DNA of 14,562 nt from an uncultured Collinsella sp. Lineage in GTDB: Bacteria; Actinomycetota; Coriobacteriia; Coriobacteriales; Coriobacteriaceae. Location of the stretch: positions 1 through 14,562 of the forward strand of contig CABRZY010000029.1 of NCBI GenBank assembly GCA_902475475.1. The letters run 5' to 3'. The notes beneath the pieces were generated by a model. That model made no database searches, was not told where the DNA came from, and saw only the letters and a program-made list of their open reading frames with translations. Made by a program: the position numbers and the translations under genes. Positions 6,641-13,153 of this stretch are shown piece by piece. Numbering within the stretch: position 1 is the first letter of the stretch; every line of letters begins with the position of its first letter.

Positions 6641-7300
6641 GTGAACAAGAGCAAGCGCATCGCCATCAGTCTGGTCGCGGGCGTGCTCGCTGCTCTGCTC
6701 TGCATGGTTTACGGCTCGTCGATCCGCTCGCAAGCCGAACAGGTCCAGGCTGAGACCTTGGCCAAGTACGGTGGCGATCGCGTCGAGGTATGCGTCGCGG
6801 CGCGCGATATCGATGTGGGCGAGACCCTCGATGAGACCAATGTCATAACCCAGGAATGGCTGACGAGTCTGCTGCCGCGTGACGCGGCGACCGAGCTGCG
6901 CCAGGTGCGCGGCGACGTGACGACTTCGCGTATTCCCAAAAACGCCGTGATCTGCAATGTCTACACCAAGGCCGAGAGCCACAAGCTCGAGGTGCCTAAG
7001 GGCAAGGTCGCCGTTTCGGTGGCGGTCGATGCCGAGCACTCGGTCGGCGGTGCCACGGGCGTGGGCAGCTATGTGGACGTGTACGTGCAAAAAGATGGCG
7101 TAACCGATCGACTGTGCGGCGCGCACGTGATCGATACCAGTGAGAATTCCGGTGCCACGCGCGAGGGCAAGATCGAATGGGTGACGCTGGCGGCTGACCC
7201 CGAAGACGTCAAGGAACTGCTGGGGGCATCGGGCAAGGGAACGGTCAGCTTGACGATTCCCGCCACGGCGCGCGGCAAAAAGAGCGGAGGCGACGAGTGA
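6641..7300 (+). CDS. cpaB: CpaB/RcpC-like pilus assembly protein with SAF domain
   Basis: This gene probably encodes the CpaB/RcpC component of the Tad pilus machine, an envelope protein anchored by one N-terminal helix. After a basic start (MNKSKR) there is a hydrophobic segment at about residues 7-25, then an extracytoplasmic region. Residues about 45-105 look like a SAF domain: VCVAARDIDVGETL, then W and LLP, then SRIPKNAVI. A second beta-rich part follows, with VDVYVQKDG. The protein is 219 residues, close to the shorter Gram-positive members of this family. I chose GTG 6641 because GAGGAG lies five to six bases before it; an in-frame ATG at 6626 overlaps that site and has no site of its own. 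It is the first gene of the operon, and its TGA overlaps the ATG of cpaE. In diderms this protein works with a secretin; no secretin is expected in a monoderm. Confidence 0.78.
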   Translation: MNKSKRIAISLVAGVLAALLCMVYGSSIRSQAEQVQAETLAKYGGDRVEVCVAARDIDVGETLDETNVITQEWLTSLLPRDAATELRQVRGDVTTSRIPKNAVICNVYTKAESHKLEVPKGKVAVSVAVDAEHSVGGATGVGSYVDVYVQKDGVTDRLCGAHVIDTSENSGATREGKIEWVTLAADPEDVKELLGASGKGTVSLTIPATARGKKSGGDE

Positions 7301-8115
7301 TGAAGGCGATCTGGCTTGCGTGCTGCGCGTGCGGCGATTACGGGCTGTTGCAGCAGGAAGTCGAGGGCCGTGATGCGGGTGCACAGGTGCTTCGCGTGGG
7401 TGACCTGGACGGGCTGGTTTCCATGGCGCGGGCGTTTCCGTCGCGCCGCGGGGCTGCCATCATCGCGGCGTCTCTGTTTGATATCGAAGATGTGCGCAAG
7501 ACTGTTGCGCGCCTGACGGCCGAAGGCCGCGTGAGTCGCGTGGTCGTGTTGATAGAAGTGCTCGATCCGTCGGATATCGAGGGACTGTTTCGCGCGGGGG
7601 CGACCGAGGTCATCGCTGCGCACAGTATATGCGGCAACGGGCGCGCGGGCGAGGGAGCGGTTGATTCCGATCGGCGCATGACGATTGAGCCCGATGCTTT
7701 TGTTGATAGGGAACCCGGGGCGCCTCGCGCTACAAGAGGCCCGCGTGTTGATGATTATGGAAAAGCGGAAGCCGAGCATGGTCGGCGCCCCCGGAACCCC
7801 CTTGTATACGATGACGCTGGAGGGCCGGCACAGCATGCTGGCGACTCCCCGGCTGTAGATATGGGATACGTGCACGGCGTGAATCTGGCGGATGAACTCG
7901 ACGAAGTTGAGGGCTTTGCCGGGTGCGCTGTGCCGGCCCTCCCGCCCCGCCGCCTCCGATGCCGCCGGCAGACGCTGCCGCTTCGCCGCACCGAGCTCCG
8001 GTCATCTGCGCCATTTCGGGTTCGGGCGGTTGCGGCAAGTCGACGATCGTTGCCACCATGGCACACACATCGTCGCTGTTGGGCTTGCGTGCCGCCGTGC
8101 TCGACCTGGACCTGA
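7300..8115 (+). CDS. cpaE: CpaE N-terminal receiver-like part, reading frame broken
   Basis: Residues 1 to about 110 (7300 to about 7640) look like an atypical receiver domain of the CpaE/TadZ type, with alternating strands and helices such as AAIIAASLFD, VVVLIEVLDP and AGATEVIAA. The ATG overlaps the stop of cpaB (TGATG), so translation is coupled. From about 7700 on the frame is probably wrong. Between 7711 and 7857 only 24 of 49 codons of this frame end in G or C, against 41 of 48 in the next frame (hand count). After about 7948 the translation is Arg/Pro-rich noise overlapping the ATPase frame. The true protein probably runs on into the ATPase part at 7923-8831. It is best read as the 5' part of a frameshifted cpaE or of a gene with sequence errors; a natural split gene is less likely. 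Confidence 0.6.
   Translation: MKAIWLACCACGDYGLLQQEVEGRDAGAQVLRVGDLDGLVSMARAFPSRRGAAIIAASLFDIEDVRKTVARLTAEGRVSRVVVLIEVLDPSDIEGLFRAGATEVIAAHSICGNGRAGEGAVDSDRRMTIEPDAFVDREPGAPRATRGPRVDDYGKAEAEHGRRPRNPLVYDDAGGPAQHAGDSPAVDMGYVHGVNLADELDEVEGFAGCAVPALPPRRLRCRRQTLPLRRTELRSSAPFRVRAVAASRRSLPPWHTHRRCWACVPPCSTWT
7698..7948 (+). other. Three suspected one-base indels inside cpaE
   Basis: Removing one T from TTTT (7698-7701), adding one C to CCCC (7847-7850) and adding one C to CCCC (7945-7948) joins the receiver frame to the ATPase frame without any stop. The repaired linker reads EPDALLIGNPGRL, then ATPPAVDMGYV, then a polyproline run leading into MPPADAAAS. The repaired gene would be 511 codons including the stop. 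The sum of changes (+1 base) makes the interval 7300-8831 divisible by three. Confidence 0.55.
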
Positions 8116-8831
8116 TGTTTGGAAACCTTTACGACTTGTTAGGCGTCGATGCTCCGCGCGATATGGCGGCACTTATCGAGCCGTCGGCGGCGGGCGCGCT
8201 CGCCGAGCCGGATATCGTAGCCGCATCGATGCGCGTGGCGCCGGGCGTTACGCTCTGGGGTCCCGTCGCGGCGCCCGAGCAAGCCGAGCTCATGGCACGT
8301 CCGGTGGAGCTACTGCTTGATGTTCTGCGTCGCGAATCCGACGTGGTCTTTGTCGACACCTCGGTCTTTTGGGGTGATGCCGTGGCGGCTGCGGTGGCGG
8401 CGAGCGACCGCTGCCTGGTCGTTGGCGATGCGGCGGTGTCGTCCGCGACATCGGCGTCGCGCGTCATTGAACTGGCAAGTCGAGTGGGTGTGCCGCGCAC
8501 GCGCATGAGCGCCGTGTTCAACCGGTTCGGTGCGCGCGGGGCAGACGAGGACGTCGCCATGCGCTTTGAGATTGCCTGTGCGTTGAGCTCCAAGATTCAT
8601 ATCGCCGATGGCGGGCAGGATCTCGCCGCGCTCATGGCGTTTGGACGCGCTGACGAGGCAGTGGGGCAGACCAGCGCTTTTGCGACCAGCGTGCGCGAGG
8701 CTACGCGCGAGATGCTCGTGGAACTGGGGTGCGCCGTCGGCCCTTGGAGCGATATGGTCGCCGACCGTGCAACGCGTACCGAGCGCCCGCGTATCCGCCT
8801 TCCCTGGTCGCGCGAGGGTGATCAGCGATGA
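7923..8831 (+). CDS. cpaE: CpaE/TadZ-type MinD-like ATPase part
   Basis: This frame encodes a 302-residue MinD/ParA-fold ATPase of the kind that localises or regulates the Tad machine at the membrane. The P-loop is GSGGCGKST (33-41 from the GTG at 7923), with the A' motif LDLDLMFG (D61, D63) and a Walker B-like VVFVDTS (D145). The signature lysine of the deviant Walker A motif is replaced by Ser34, as in some TadZ/CpaE proteins. The start is unclear: GTG 7923 has a weak GAGGG nine bases upstream, and ATG 7959 lacks a good site. Most likely this is the second half of one CpaE protein (see the suspected indels at 7698-7948), with the Pro-rich N terminus being the domain linker. If the break is real, the ATPase might be made separately. 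The stop overlaps the tadA ATG (ATGA). Confidence 0.85.
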   Translation: MRCAGPPAPPPPMPPADAAASPHRAPVICAISGSGGCGKSTIVATMAHTSSLLGLRAAVLDLDLMFGNLYDLLGVDAPRDMAALIEPSAAGALAEPDIVAASMRVAPGVTLWGPVAAPEQAELMARPVELLLDVLRRESDVVFVDTSVFWGDAVAAAVAASDRCLVVGDAAVSSATSASRVIELASRVGVPRTRMSAVFNRFGARGADEDVAMRFEIACALSSKIHIADGGQDLAALMAFGRADEAVGQTSAFATSVREATREMLVELGCAVGPWSDMVADRATRTERPRIRLPWSREGDQR

Positions 8832-10156
8832 GTCTGCAAACGAGGATTAAGGCTGCCGGCGCTGCAGCGGCGGCAGCGCCTGTAGATGCGGGGCGTCGCC
8901 GCGCGGTGAAACGACGCACCAAGCGCGCCGTGATGGACCGCATGGGTTACGACGAAGTGGCGCGTATCAGCGCCTATATCGACCCGGCACTTGCCCGCTC
9001 GGAATTGCGTCCCGCGGTGGAGGCGGCGCTCAATGTTGAGGAACCGACCGATCTCGCGACGCCCGAGCGCGAGACCATCATCGACGAGATTTTGGATGAC
9101 GTGGTGGGCTTGGGGCCGTTGCAGCCGCTCATCGAGGACGACACCGTTACCGAGATCATGATCAACGGCTGCCGCTCGGCTTTCTTTGAACGCGGCGGCG
9201 TCTTGTACCCCATCGAGCATGCGTTTGAGGATGATGAGCAGATCCGTGTGCTTATCGACCGCATCATCTCGCCACTTGGCCGCCGTATCGACGAACGCAG
9301 CCCCATCGTCAACGCCCGCCTCAAAACGGGCTATCGCGTCAACGCGGTGATTCCGCCTGTGGCGATTGACGGACCGATTCTCACCATCCGAAAGTTCTCG
9401 GACCGCATCTGCTCACTGGACGAGCTTGTGGGGCTGGGGTCGCTGCCGCTTTGGTATGCGCAGCTGCTGTCGTGCGCGGTGTCGCTGCGACAGGACCTGG
9501 CGGTTGCGGGAGGCACGGGATCTGGTAAGACCACCCTGCTCAACGCGTTGTCATGCGAGATTTCCACCGGCGAGCGCATCGTGACGATCGAGGACTCTGC
9601 CGAGCTCAAGTTTGCGCATCATCCGCACGTGGTGCGCCTAGAGGCGCGCGAGGCTTCGATTGAGGGTGAGGGTGCGGTGACGATTCGCGACCTAGTAACT
9701 AATGCCCTGCGCATGCGCCCCGACCGCATCGTGGTGGGCGAGGTGCGTGGTGCCGAGTGCTGCGACATGTTGCAGGCCATGAACACGGGCCACGACGGCT
9801 CGCTCACCACGCTCCATGCGGGTACCGAGCAGGAGACCGTGGTTCGCCTGACGCTGCTTGCGCGCTACGGCATCGATTTGCCGAGTGAGCTTATCGAAGA
9901 GCAGATCGCCATGGCGCTCGACGGCATCGTGATGTCCGAGCGTCATGCAGATGGCAGGCGCTTTGTGGCCTCATATTCGGGGGTTCATCGCGGCACGTCG
10001 GGCGGTGTTGAGCTCGAACGCTACGTGACTTTCGATGCCGCCGAACGCACCTGGAAGCTTGACCGCGAGCCGCCGTTTATCGCAGAAGGCCTGCGGTCGG
10101 GGACGCTCACACAAGAGGAGGTGGACGAATGGAGGTCGCTGTGCCCCTCGTCGTAG
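8828..10156 (+). CDS. tadA: Tad pilus assembly ATPase TadA/CpaF
   Basis: This gene encodes the secretion ATPase of the GspE/VirB11 superfamily that powers Flp pilus assembly as a cytoplasmic hexamer. The 442-residue protein has an N-terminal helical region, then ILDDVVGLGPLQPLIEDD and the CpaF signature TEIMINGC. The core motifs follow: Walker A GGTGSGKT (228-235, K234), Asp box TIEDSAEL (E255, D256), Walker B VVGEVRG (E305), and His box GHDGSLTTLHAG (H322, H330). All catalytic residues are present and length is typical for CpaF. The ATG overlaps the TGA of the preceding cpaE frame by four bases, and the 3' end overlaps tadB by 28 bases, so translation is coupled on both sides. Confidence 0.96.
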   Translation: MSLQTRIKAAGAAAAAAPVDAGRRRAVKRRTKRAVMDRMGYDEVARISAYIDPALARSELRPAVEAALNVEEPTDLATPERETIIDEILDDVVGLGPLQPLIEDDTVTEIMINGCRSAFFERGGVLYPIEHAFEDDEQIRVLIDRIISPLGRRIDERSPIVNARLKTGYRVNAVIPPVAIDGPILTIRKFSDRICSLDELVGLGSLPLWYAQLLSCAVSLRQDLAVAGGTGSGKTTLLNALSCEISTGERIVTIEDSAELKFAHHPHVVRLEAREASIEGEGAVTIRDLVTNALRMRPDRIVVGEVRGAECCDMLQAMNTGHDGSLTTLHAGTEQETVVRLTLLARYGIDLPSELIEEQIAMALDGIVMSERHADGRRFVASYSGVHRGTSGGVELERYVTFDAAERTWKLDREPPFIAEGLRSGTLTQEEVDEWRSLCPSS

Positions 10157-11055
10157 GGGGTTTGGCAGGGTTTTCTGTTGCGACGGCGTGCGGGGCGGAA
10201 CCTCGTGTGCCGCAGGTGCCGCCGGCGGAGCTGGCGCGTCAGGCGCTCGAGACGGTGGCAGAGAGGCTGCCGCGTGAGCTGGTGGAAAACGATCTGCTGA
10301 AAAAGATCGCCCGTTCGTGGACATCGCTGGCTCCGGCGCATCGCCTTGGCCTCGTGATCGAAGATGCTTCGGGGCGTTTGGCGTTTCTACTGCTATCGAG
10401 CGGTGTCTGCTGCGTTTTACTAACGATGGTGTCGTTATCGCCCCTCGGGTTTGCCTTGGGACTTGTTGCTCCGATTGCCGCTGGCGCCGCTCGGGATGGC
10501 TTTGAGAGCCGGCGCGAGCAACACGATGCAGAAGAGGCCATGCCCGAGGCGTTTACCGCACTTTCCATGTCGCTTGCCTCGGGACATTCGCTGGCCCAGG
10601 GCATGCGCTTTGTGGGCGCTCATGCGCAAGAACCGGTGCATACCGAGTTTTTGCGGGTGGCGGCGGCGATCGATTGCGGTATCTCGGCGACCGACGCGCT
10701 CGATGACTTGCTCGTGCGCATCGACGCTCCCGGCCTTTCGCTTGTGACCTTGGCGCTTAAGGTGTCTCAGCGCACCGGTGCTCCGCTTGCCGACTTACTG
10801 TCCGAGGCGTCGAGCATGGTGGGGGAGCGCATTGAGCTCAAGCGCCGCCTGGATGTCAAGACGTCGCAGGCTCGCATGTCTGCGCATATGGTCGCGGCGA
10901 TGCCGGCGGGCATGTGCGCGGTGTTGGCGCTGCTTTCGGCAGATTTTCGTCGCGGTCTTGCGACGCCTGCCGGCGTGGGCGCTGTGGTGCTGGGTCTTGC
11001 CCTCAATGCCGTTGCCCTGGTGGTTATCCGACGCATTATGCGGGTGGAGCTATGA
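10129..11055 (+). CDS. tadB: Tad inner-membrane platform protein TadB
   Basis: This gene encodes a 308-residue polytopic membrane protein of the T2SSF (GspF-like) family that forms the pilus platform together with TadC. A hydrophobic N terminus is followed by a membrane pair at about residues 85-122 and the cytoplasmic T2SSF helical domain, with PEAFTALSMSLASGHSLAQG, an acidic DALDDLLVRI and then TGAPLADLL. Two C-terminal membrane segments lie at about 250-303. ATG 10129 has AGGAGG about eight bases upstream inside the end of tadA. The stop overlaps the ATG of tadC (ATGA). The assignment to TadB rests on position and domain pattern. Confidence 0.9.
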   Translation: MEVAVPLVVGGLAGFSVATACGAEPRVPQVPPAELARQALETVAERLPRELVENDLLKKIARSWTSLAPAHRLGLVIEDASGRLAFLLLSSGVCCVLLTMVSLSPLGFALGLVAPIAAGAARDGFESRREQHDAEEAMPEAFTALSMSLASGHSLAQGMRFVGAHAQEPVHTEFLRVAAAIDCGISATDALDDLLVRIDAPGLSLVTLALKVSQRTGAPLADLLSEASSMVGERIELKRRLDVKTSQARMSAHMVAAMPAGMCAVLALLSADFRRGLATPAGVGAVVLGLALNAVALVVIRRIMRVEL

Positions 11056-11693
11056 GCGCCCCGGTTGCAGTTGCGGCTTGCCTGTGCGCCCTGAGTGTAT
11101 TTGTCGCGACGGGTTTGGATCGGGCGGATGCACGCAAGATCGCAGGGGCCTGCAAGCGCGAGGCGGTGCTGGTCGCTGCCGCGGGTCGCTCAGTGGTCGA
11201 TGCCCTGACCGCGCGAGTGAAGGGCGCGGTTGGAGTGGGCGGCCCGGCGCGAGTGTCGCTCGGCGAAGTGTCCGAGATGATCGATGTTGTGCGCTTGGGT
11301 CTTTCGGCCGGTCTTTCGTTTGATGCGGCGCTTGAGATTTTCTGCGCCAACCGCCGGTCAGTGCTGGCTCTTCGCCTTGAGCGGGCCTGCATGGCGTGGC
11401 AGGTGGGCGTGGGCACGCGTGAGGACGAGTTGTTGGCCGCCGCGCGCGACCTGGACGTGCGAGCGCTCGAGACCTTTGCCATCACGGTGGGGCAGGCGCT
11501 CGCCCTGGGTGCCCCACTTGCCGAGACGCTGGCCGCTCAAAGTCGCGAGATCCGTGCGGCTCATCGCGCTGCGGTCGAGCGCGAGATCGAGCGTGCGCCC
11601 GTCAAGCTGCTGATTCCCACCGGCACGCTCATCTTGCCGGCGTTGCTTCTGTCCATATTGGGCCCGCTGCTGGGAGCAGGCGGGATGATGTAG
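11052..11693 (+). CDS. tadC: Tad inner-membrane platform protein TadC
   Basis: This is the second T2SSF-family platform protein, 213 residues, following TadB as usual in tad loci. The recognisable block is MIDVVRLGLSAGLSFDAALE, then ETFAITVGQALALGAPLAET, and a final membrane segment LLIPTGTLILPALLLSILGP. It is shorter than many TadC proteins (often near 300 residues), mostly because the N-terminal part before the T2SSF domain is short. The frame stays open about 140 bases further upstream, but ATG 11052 overlaps the tadB stop (ATGA) and has a GGTGGAG site, so I take this start. Flp follows after ten bases. Confidence 0.87.
   Translation: MSAPVAVAACLCALSVFVATGLDRADARKIAGACKREAVLVAAAGRSVVDALTARVKGAVGVGGPARVSLGEVSEMIDVVRLGLSAGLSFDAALEIFCANRRSVLALRLERACMAWQVGVGTREDELLAAARDLDVRALETFAITVGQALALGAPLAETLAAQSREIRAAHRAAVEREIERAPVKLLIPTGTLILPALLLSILGPLLGAGGMM
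11663..11684 (+). other. Hairpin at the tadC end, just before flp
   Basis: CCCGCTGCT (11663-11671) can pair with AGCAGGCGGG (11675-11684) with one bulged G and a GGG loop. No T run follows. It sits 20 bases before the flp start, so it could be a processing or stabilising structure that raises flp mRNA relative to the upstream genes. It lies inside the tadC coding sequence and may be chance. Confidence 0.3.
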
Positions 11694-11703
11694 GGAGGAA
11701 TAC

Positions 11704-11937
11704 ATGAACACGATGACTGACGCTGCTGGCAAGGTCCAGGGCTGGGCGTTTTGCCGGGCGGCACATGTTCGTCAACGCGCCAAGGAGCTACTGCAGGAGG
11801 AGAGTGCGCAGGGTACCACCGAGTACGCCATTTTGGTGGGCGTGCTTGTGGTGATCGCGATTATCGCCATCGTCGCATTTAAGGGCAAGGTTAAAGAGCT
11901 ATGGGATGCGATCAGCGAGGGCATCAACAGCCTGTAG
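11704..11937 (+). CDS. flp: Flp-family type IVb pilin
   Basis: This gene encodes the 77-residue precursor of the main Flp pilus subunit. A 37-residue leader, long for this family, ends in EESAQG; the conserved TTEYAILVGVLVVIAIIAIV hydrophobic stretch follows, then a short charged tail. A prepilin peptidase (TadV type, not in the window) would probably cleave after G37, leaving the glutamate of TEY near the mature N terminus. ATG 11704 has a strong GGAGGA site four bases upstream. A site this good, together with the hairpin before it, fits a highly expressed subunit. It lies in the usual place after tadC. Confidence 0.93.
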   Translation: MNTMTDAAGKVQGWAFCRAAHVRQRAKELLQEESAQGTTEYAILVGVLVVIAIIAIVAFKGKVKELWDAISEGINSL

Positions 11938-12464
11938 AGGGCGAGCGCCCCATCGGGGTGCTGCTGGTGTTTGCTTGCCTGACCGTGGCGATAGCGGCGG
12001 TGCTTTGGGGGCTTAACGCCGCGCGGCAGCAGCGTCCTGGGGCCGCCTTCGATTCGGGCTCAGATTCGGCGGTGGCGTCTCAAAAAGATGAGATGCGAGA
12101 TACGGACGATTCGGATGTCGCTGTCACGGCGCAAACCTTTCTGCGGACGCTCGACAAGCGGTCTGGCACTGCGACGGATTCGCCTGAGGGCAACGCGATT
12201 GCGGTCCGGCTTGCATGGTCCGAAGACCGACCGATGACCGAAGCGGCGGCGGATATGCTGCGTGCCTATCGCGAGGTACCCACGGCGCAACTTGCTCTGA
12301 GCGGCTATCTCGACATCAAGGGAAACGTGTGGGGCGCCATCGTGCGCGACGGACGCGGCTGGGTCGATATGGTGACGGTTGCCGCGGATGCTGGCGATGC
12401 CTCGTGTCGTTTGCGCGCCGTGCGCCTGGTCCCGCAAACAATAAGCTCAAAGGAGGGATCGTGA
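11901..12464 (+). CDS. Tad-locus membrane-anchored protein of unknown function
   Basis: I do not recognise a family. Counting from ATG 11901 there is one hydrophobic segment at about residues 19-37 (VLLVFACLTVAIAAVLWGL). An acidic Ser/Asp-rich stretch follows, then a region of about 110 residues that looks folded (GNAIAVRLAWSEDRPMTEAA, then GYLDIKGNVWGAIVRDG). Codon use is typical of the neighbours, so the gene is real. The start is uncertain: ATG 11901 overlaps the end of flp by 37 bases and has a poor site, while GTG 11958 or 11967 would begin right at the hydrophobic segment. It may be an accessory or anchoring part of the pilus, facing outwards. It ends one base before the next gene. Confidence 0.65.
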   Translation: MGCDQRGHQQPVEGERPIGVLLVFACLTVAIAAVLWGLNAARQQRPGAAFDSGSDSAVASQKDEMRDTDDSDVAVTAQTFLRTLDKRSGTATDSPEGNAIAVRLAWSEDRPMTEAAADMLRAYREVPTAQLALSGYLDIKGNVWGAIVRDGRGWVDMVTVAADAGDASCRLRAVRLVPQTISSKEGS

Positions 12465-12465
12465 A

Positions 12466-12684
12466 ATGCATGGCGTTCTGCGTGAAGAGGCTGCCCAAGC
12501 GACTGTGGAATACGCCATCGTCACAGTGGCGCTGTTATCGATCGTGCTGGCGATCGCGGGGCTTTGGCGTGCTGGCGCCGATGGGCGCTTGGCGGCGCTG
12601 GTTGAGCGGGCGGCATCCCATGGCGTTGCCTCGACGTCGGTTATCGACGCCGCTGCGGGCGCTAAGGACATCGCGTTGTATTGA
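12466..12684 (+). CDS. Second small pilin-like protein
   Basis: This gene encodes a 72-residue protein with a class III-like signal region: REEAAQATVEYAIVTVALL, followed by about 20 hydrophobic residues and a short tail. The AQ-A-TVEYA motif parallels AQ-G-TTEYA in Flp, so it is probably a minor pilin or pseudopilin cut by the same peptidase, with Ala rather than Gly before the cleavage point. ATG 12466 has AGGAGGG eight bases upstream. It follows the preceding stop by one base, and the next gene overlaps its 3' end. Confidence 0.75.
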   Translation: MHGVLREEAAQATVEYAIVTVALLSIVLAIAGLWRAGADGRLAALVERAASHGVASTSVIDAAAGAKDIALY

Positions 12685-13153
12685 TATCGCGCGCGAGGAC
12701 CGGGCGCAGTCTACGGTCGAGGCCGCTTTTTTGCTGCCGACGTTTCTGACGCTCATCCTTCTCGCACTGCAACCGGTGTGCCTGCTTTATACGCGCGCGG
12801 TCATGGAGTCTGCCGCCGCCGAGACCGCGCGGCTCATGACCACGACGACGGCGGAGGACGACGATCTTAAGGAGTTCGCCCGCCGCCGGCTTGCCGCAGT
12901 GCCCAACGTTTCGATCTTTCATGCCGGCGGGCCGTTGTCGTGGGATATCGAGCTTGGCCGGGCCGGTGCGGGTGGCGTCTCGTCCGTGTCCGTTTCCGGC
13001 GAGGTCAAGCCGTTGCCTGTGATCGGTGCGTTTGCGCAGGCTATGGGTACCGCCGAGGGCGGCTACGTTGAGCTCAAGGTCGATGTCTCGTATCAATCGC
13101 GTCCCGAATGGCTGGAGGGAGATTATGATTCGTGGATTGCTGCATGGGATTAA
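12620..13153 (+). CDS. tadE: TadE-like minor pilin
   Basis: This gene encodes a TadE-family protein, a minor pilin-like subunit needed for Tad pilus assembly in other bacteria. The diagnostic block is AREDRAQSTVEAAFLLPTFL, followed by LTLILLALQPVCLLYTRAVM and ESAAAETARL, then an extracytoplasmic beta-rich part of about 110 residues. The start is not clear: the first in-frame ATG is 12620, giving 177 residues and a 65-base overlap with the previous gene, with an Arg-rich leader. No standard start codon lies closer to the TadE motif; only an ATT at 12680 does. If 12620 is right, the leader before the cleavage point is about 30 residues. The last 29 bases overlap the next gene. Confidence 0.82.
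   Translation: MALPRRRLSTPLRALRTSRCIDIAREDRAQSTVEAAFLLPTFLTLILLALQPVCLLYTRAVMESAAAETARLMTTTTAEDDDLKEFARRRLAAVPNVSIFHAGGPLSWDIELGRAGAGGVSSVSVSGEVKPLPVIGAFAQAMGTAEGGYVELKVDVSYQSRPEWLEGDYDSWIAAWD

Noticed and set aside
7682..7858. A separate small gene (54 codons from ATG 7694) in the second frame
   Set aside because: The strong coding signal here is better explained as part of cpaE displaced by indels; the ATG has no good ribosome-binding site.
7069..7875. 268-codon minus-strand open frame across cpaB and cpaE
   Set aside because: It is antisense to genes with clear family motifs and has no recognisable domain or ribosome-binding site.
7936..7950. Programmed -1 frameshift joining the two parts of cpaE
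   Set aside because: The local codons do not form a slippery heptamer, since slipping back one base would lose P-site pairing, and a single shift here would not explain the other two frame changes.
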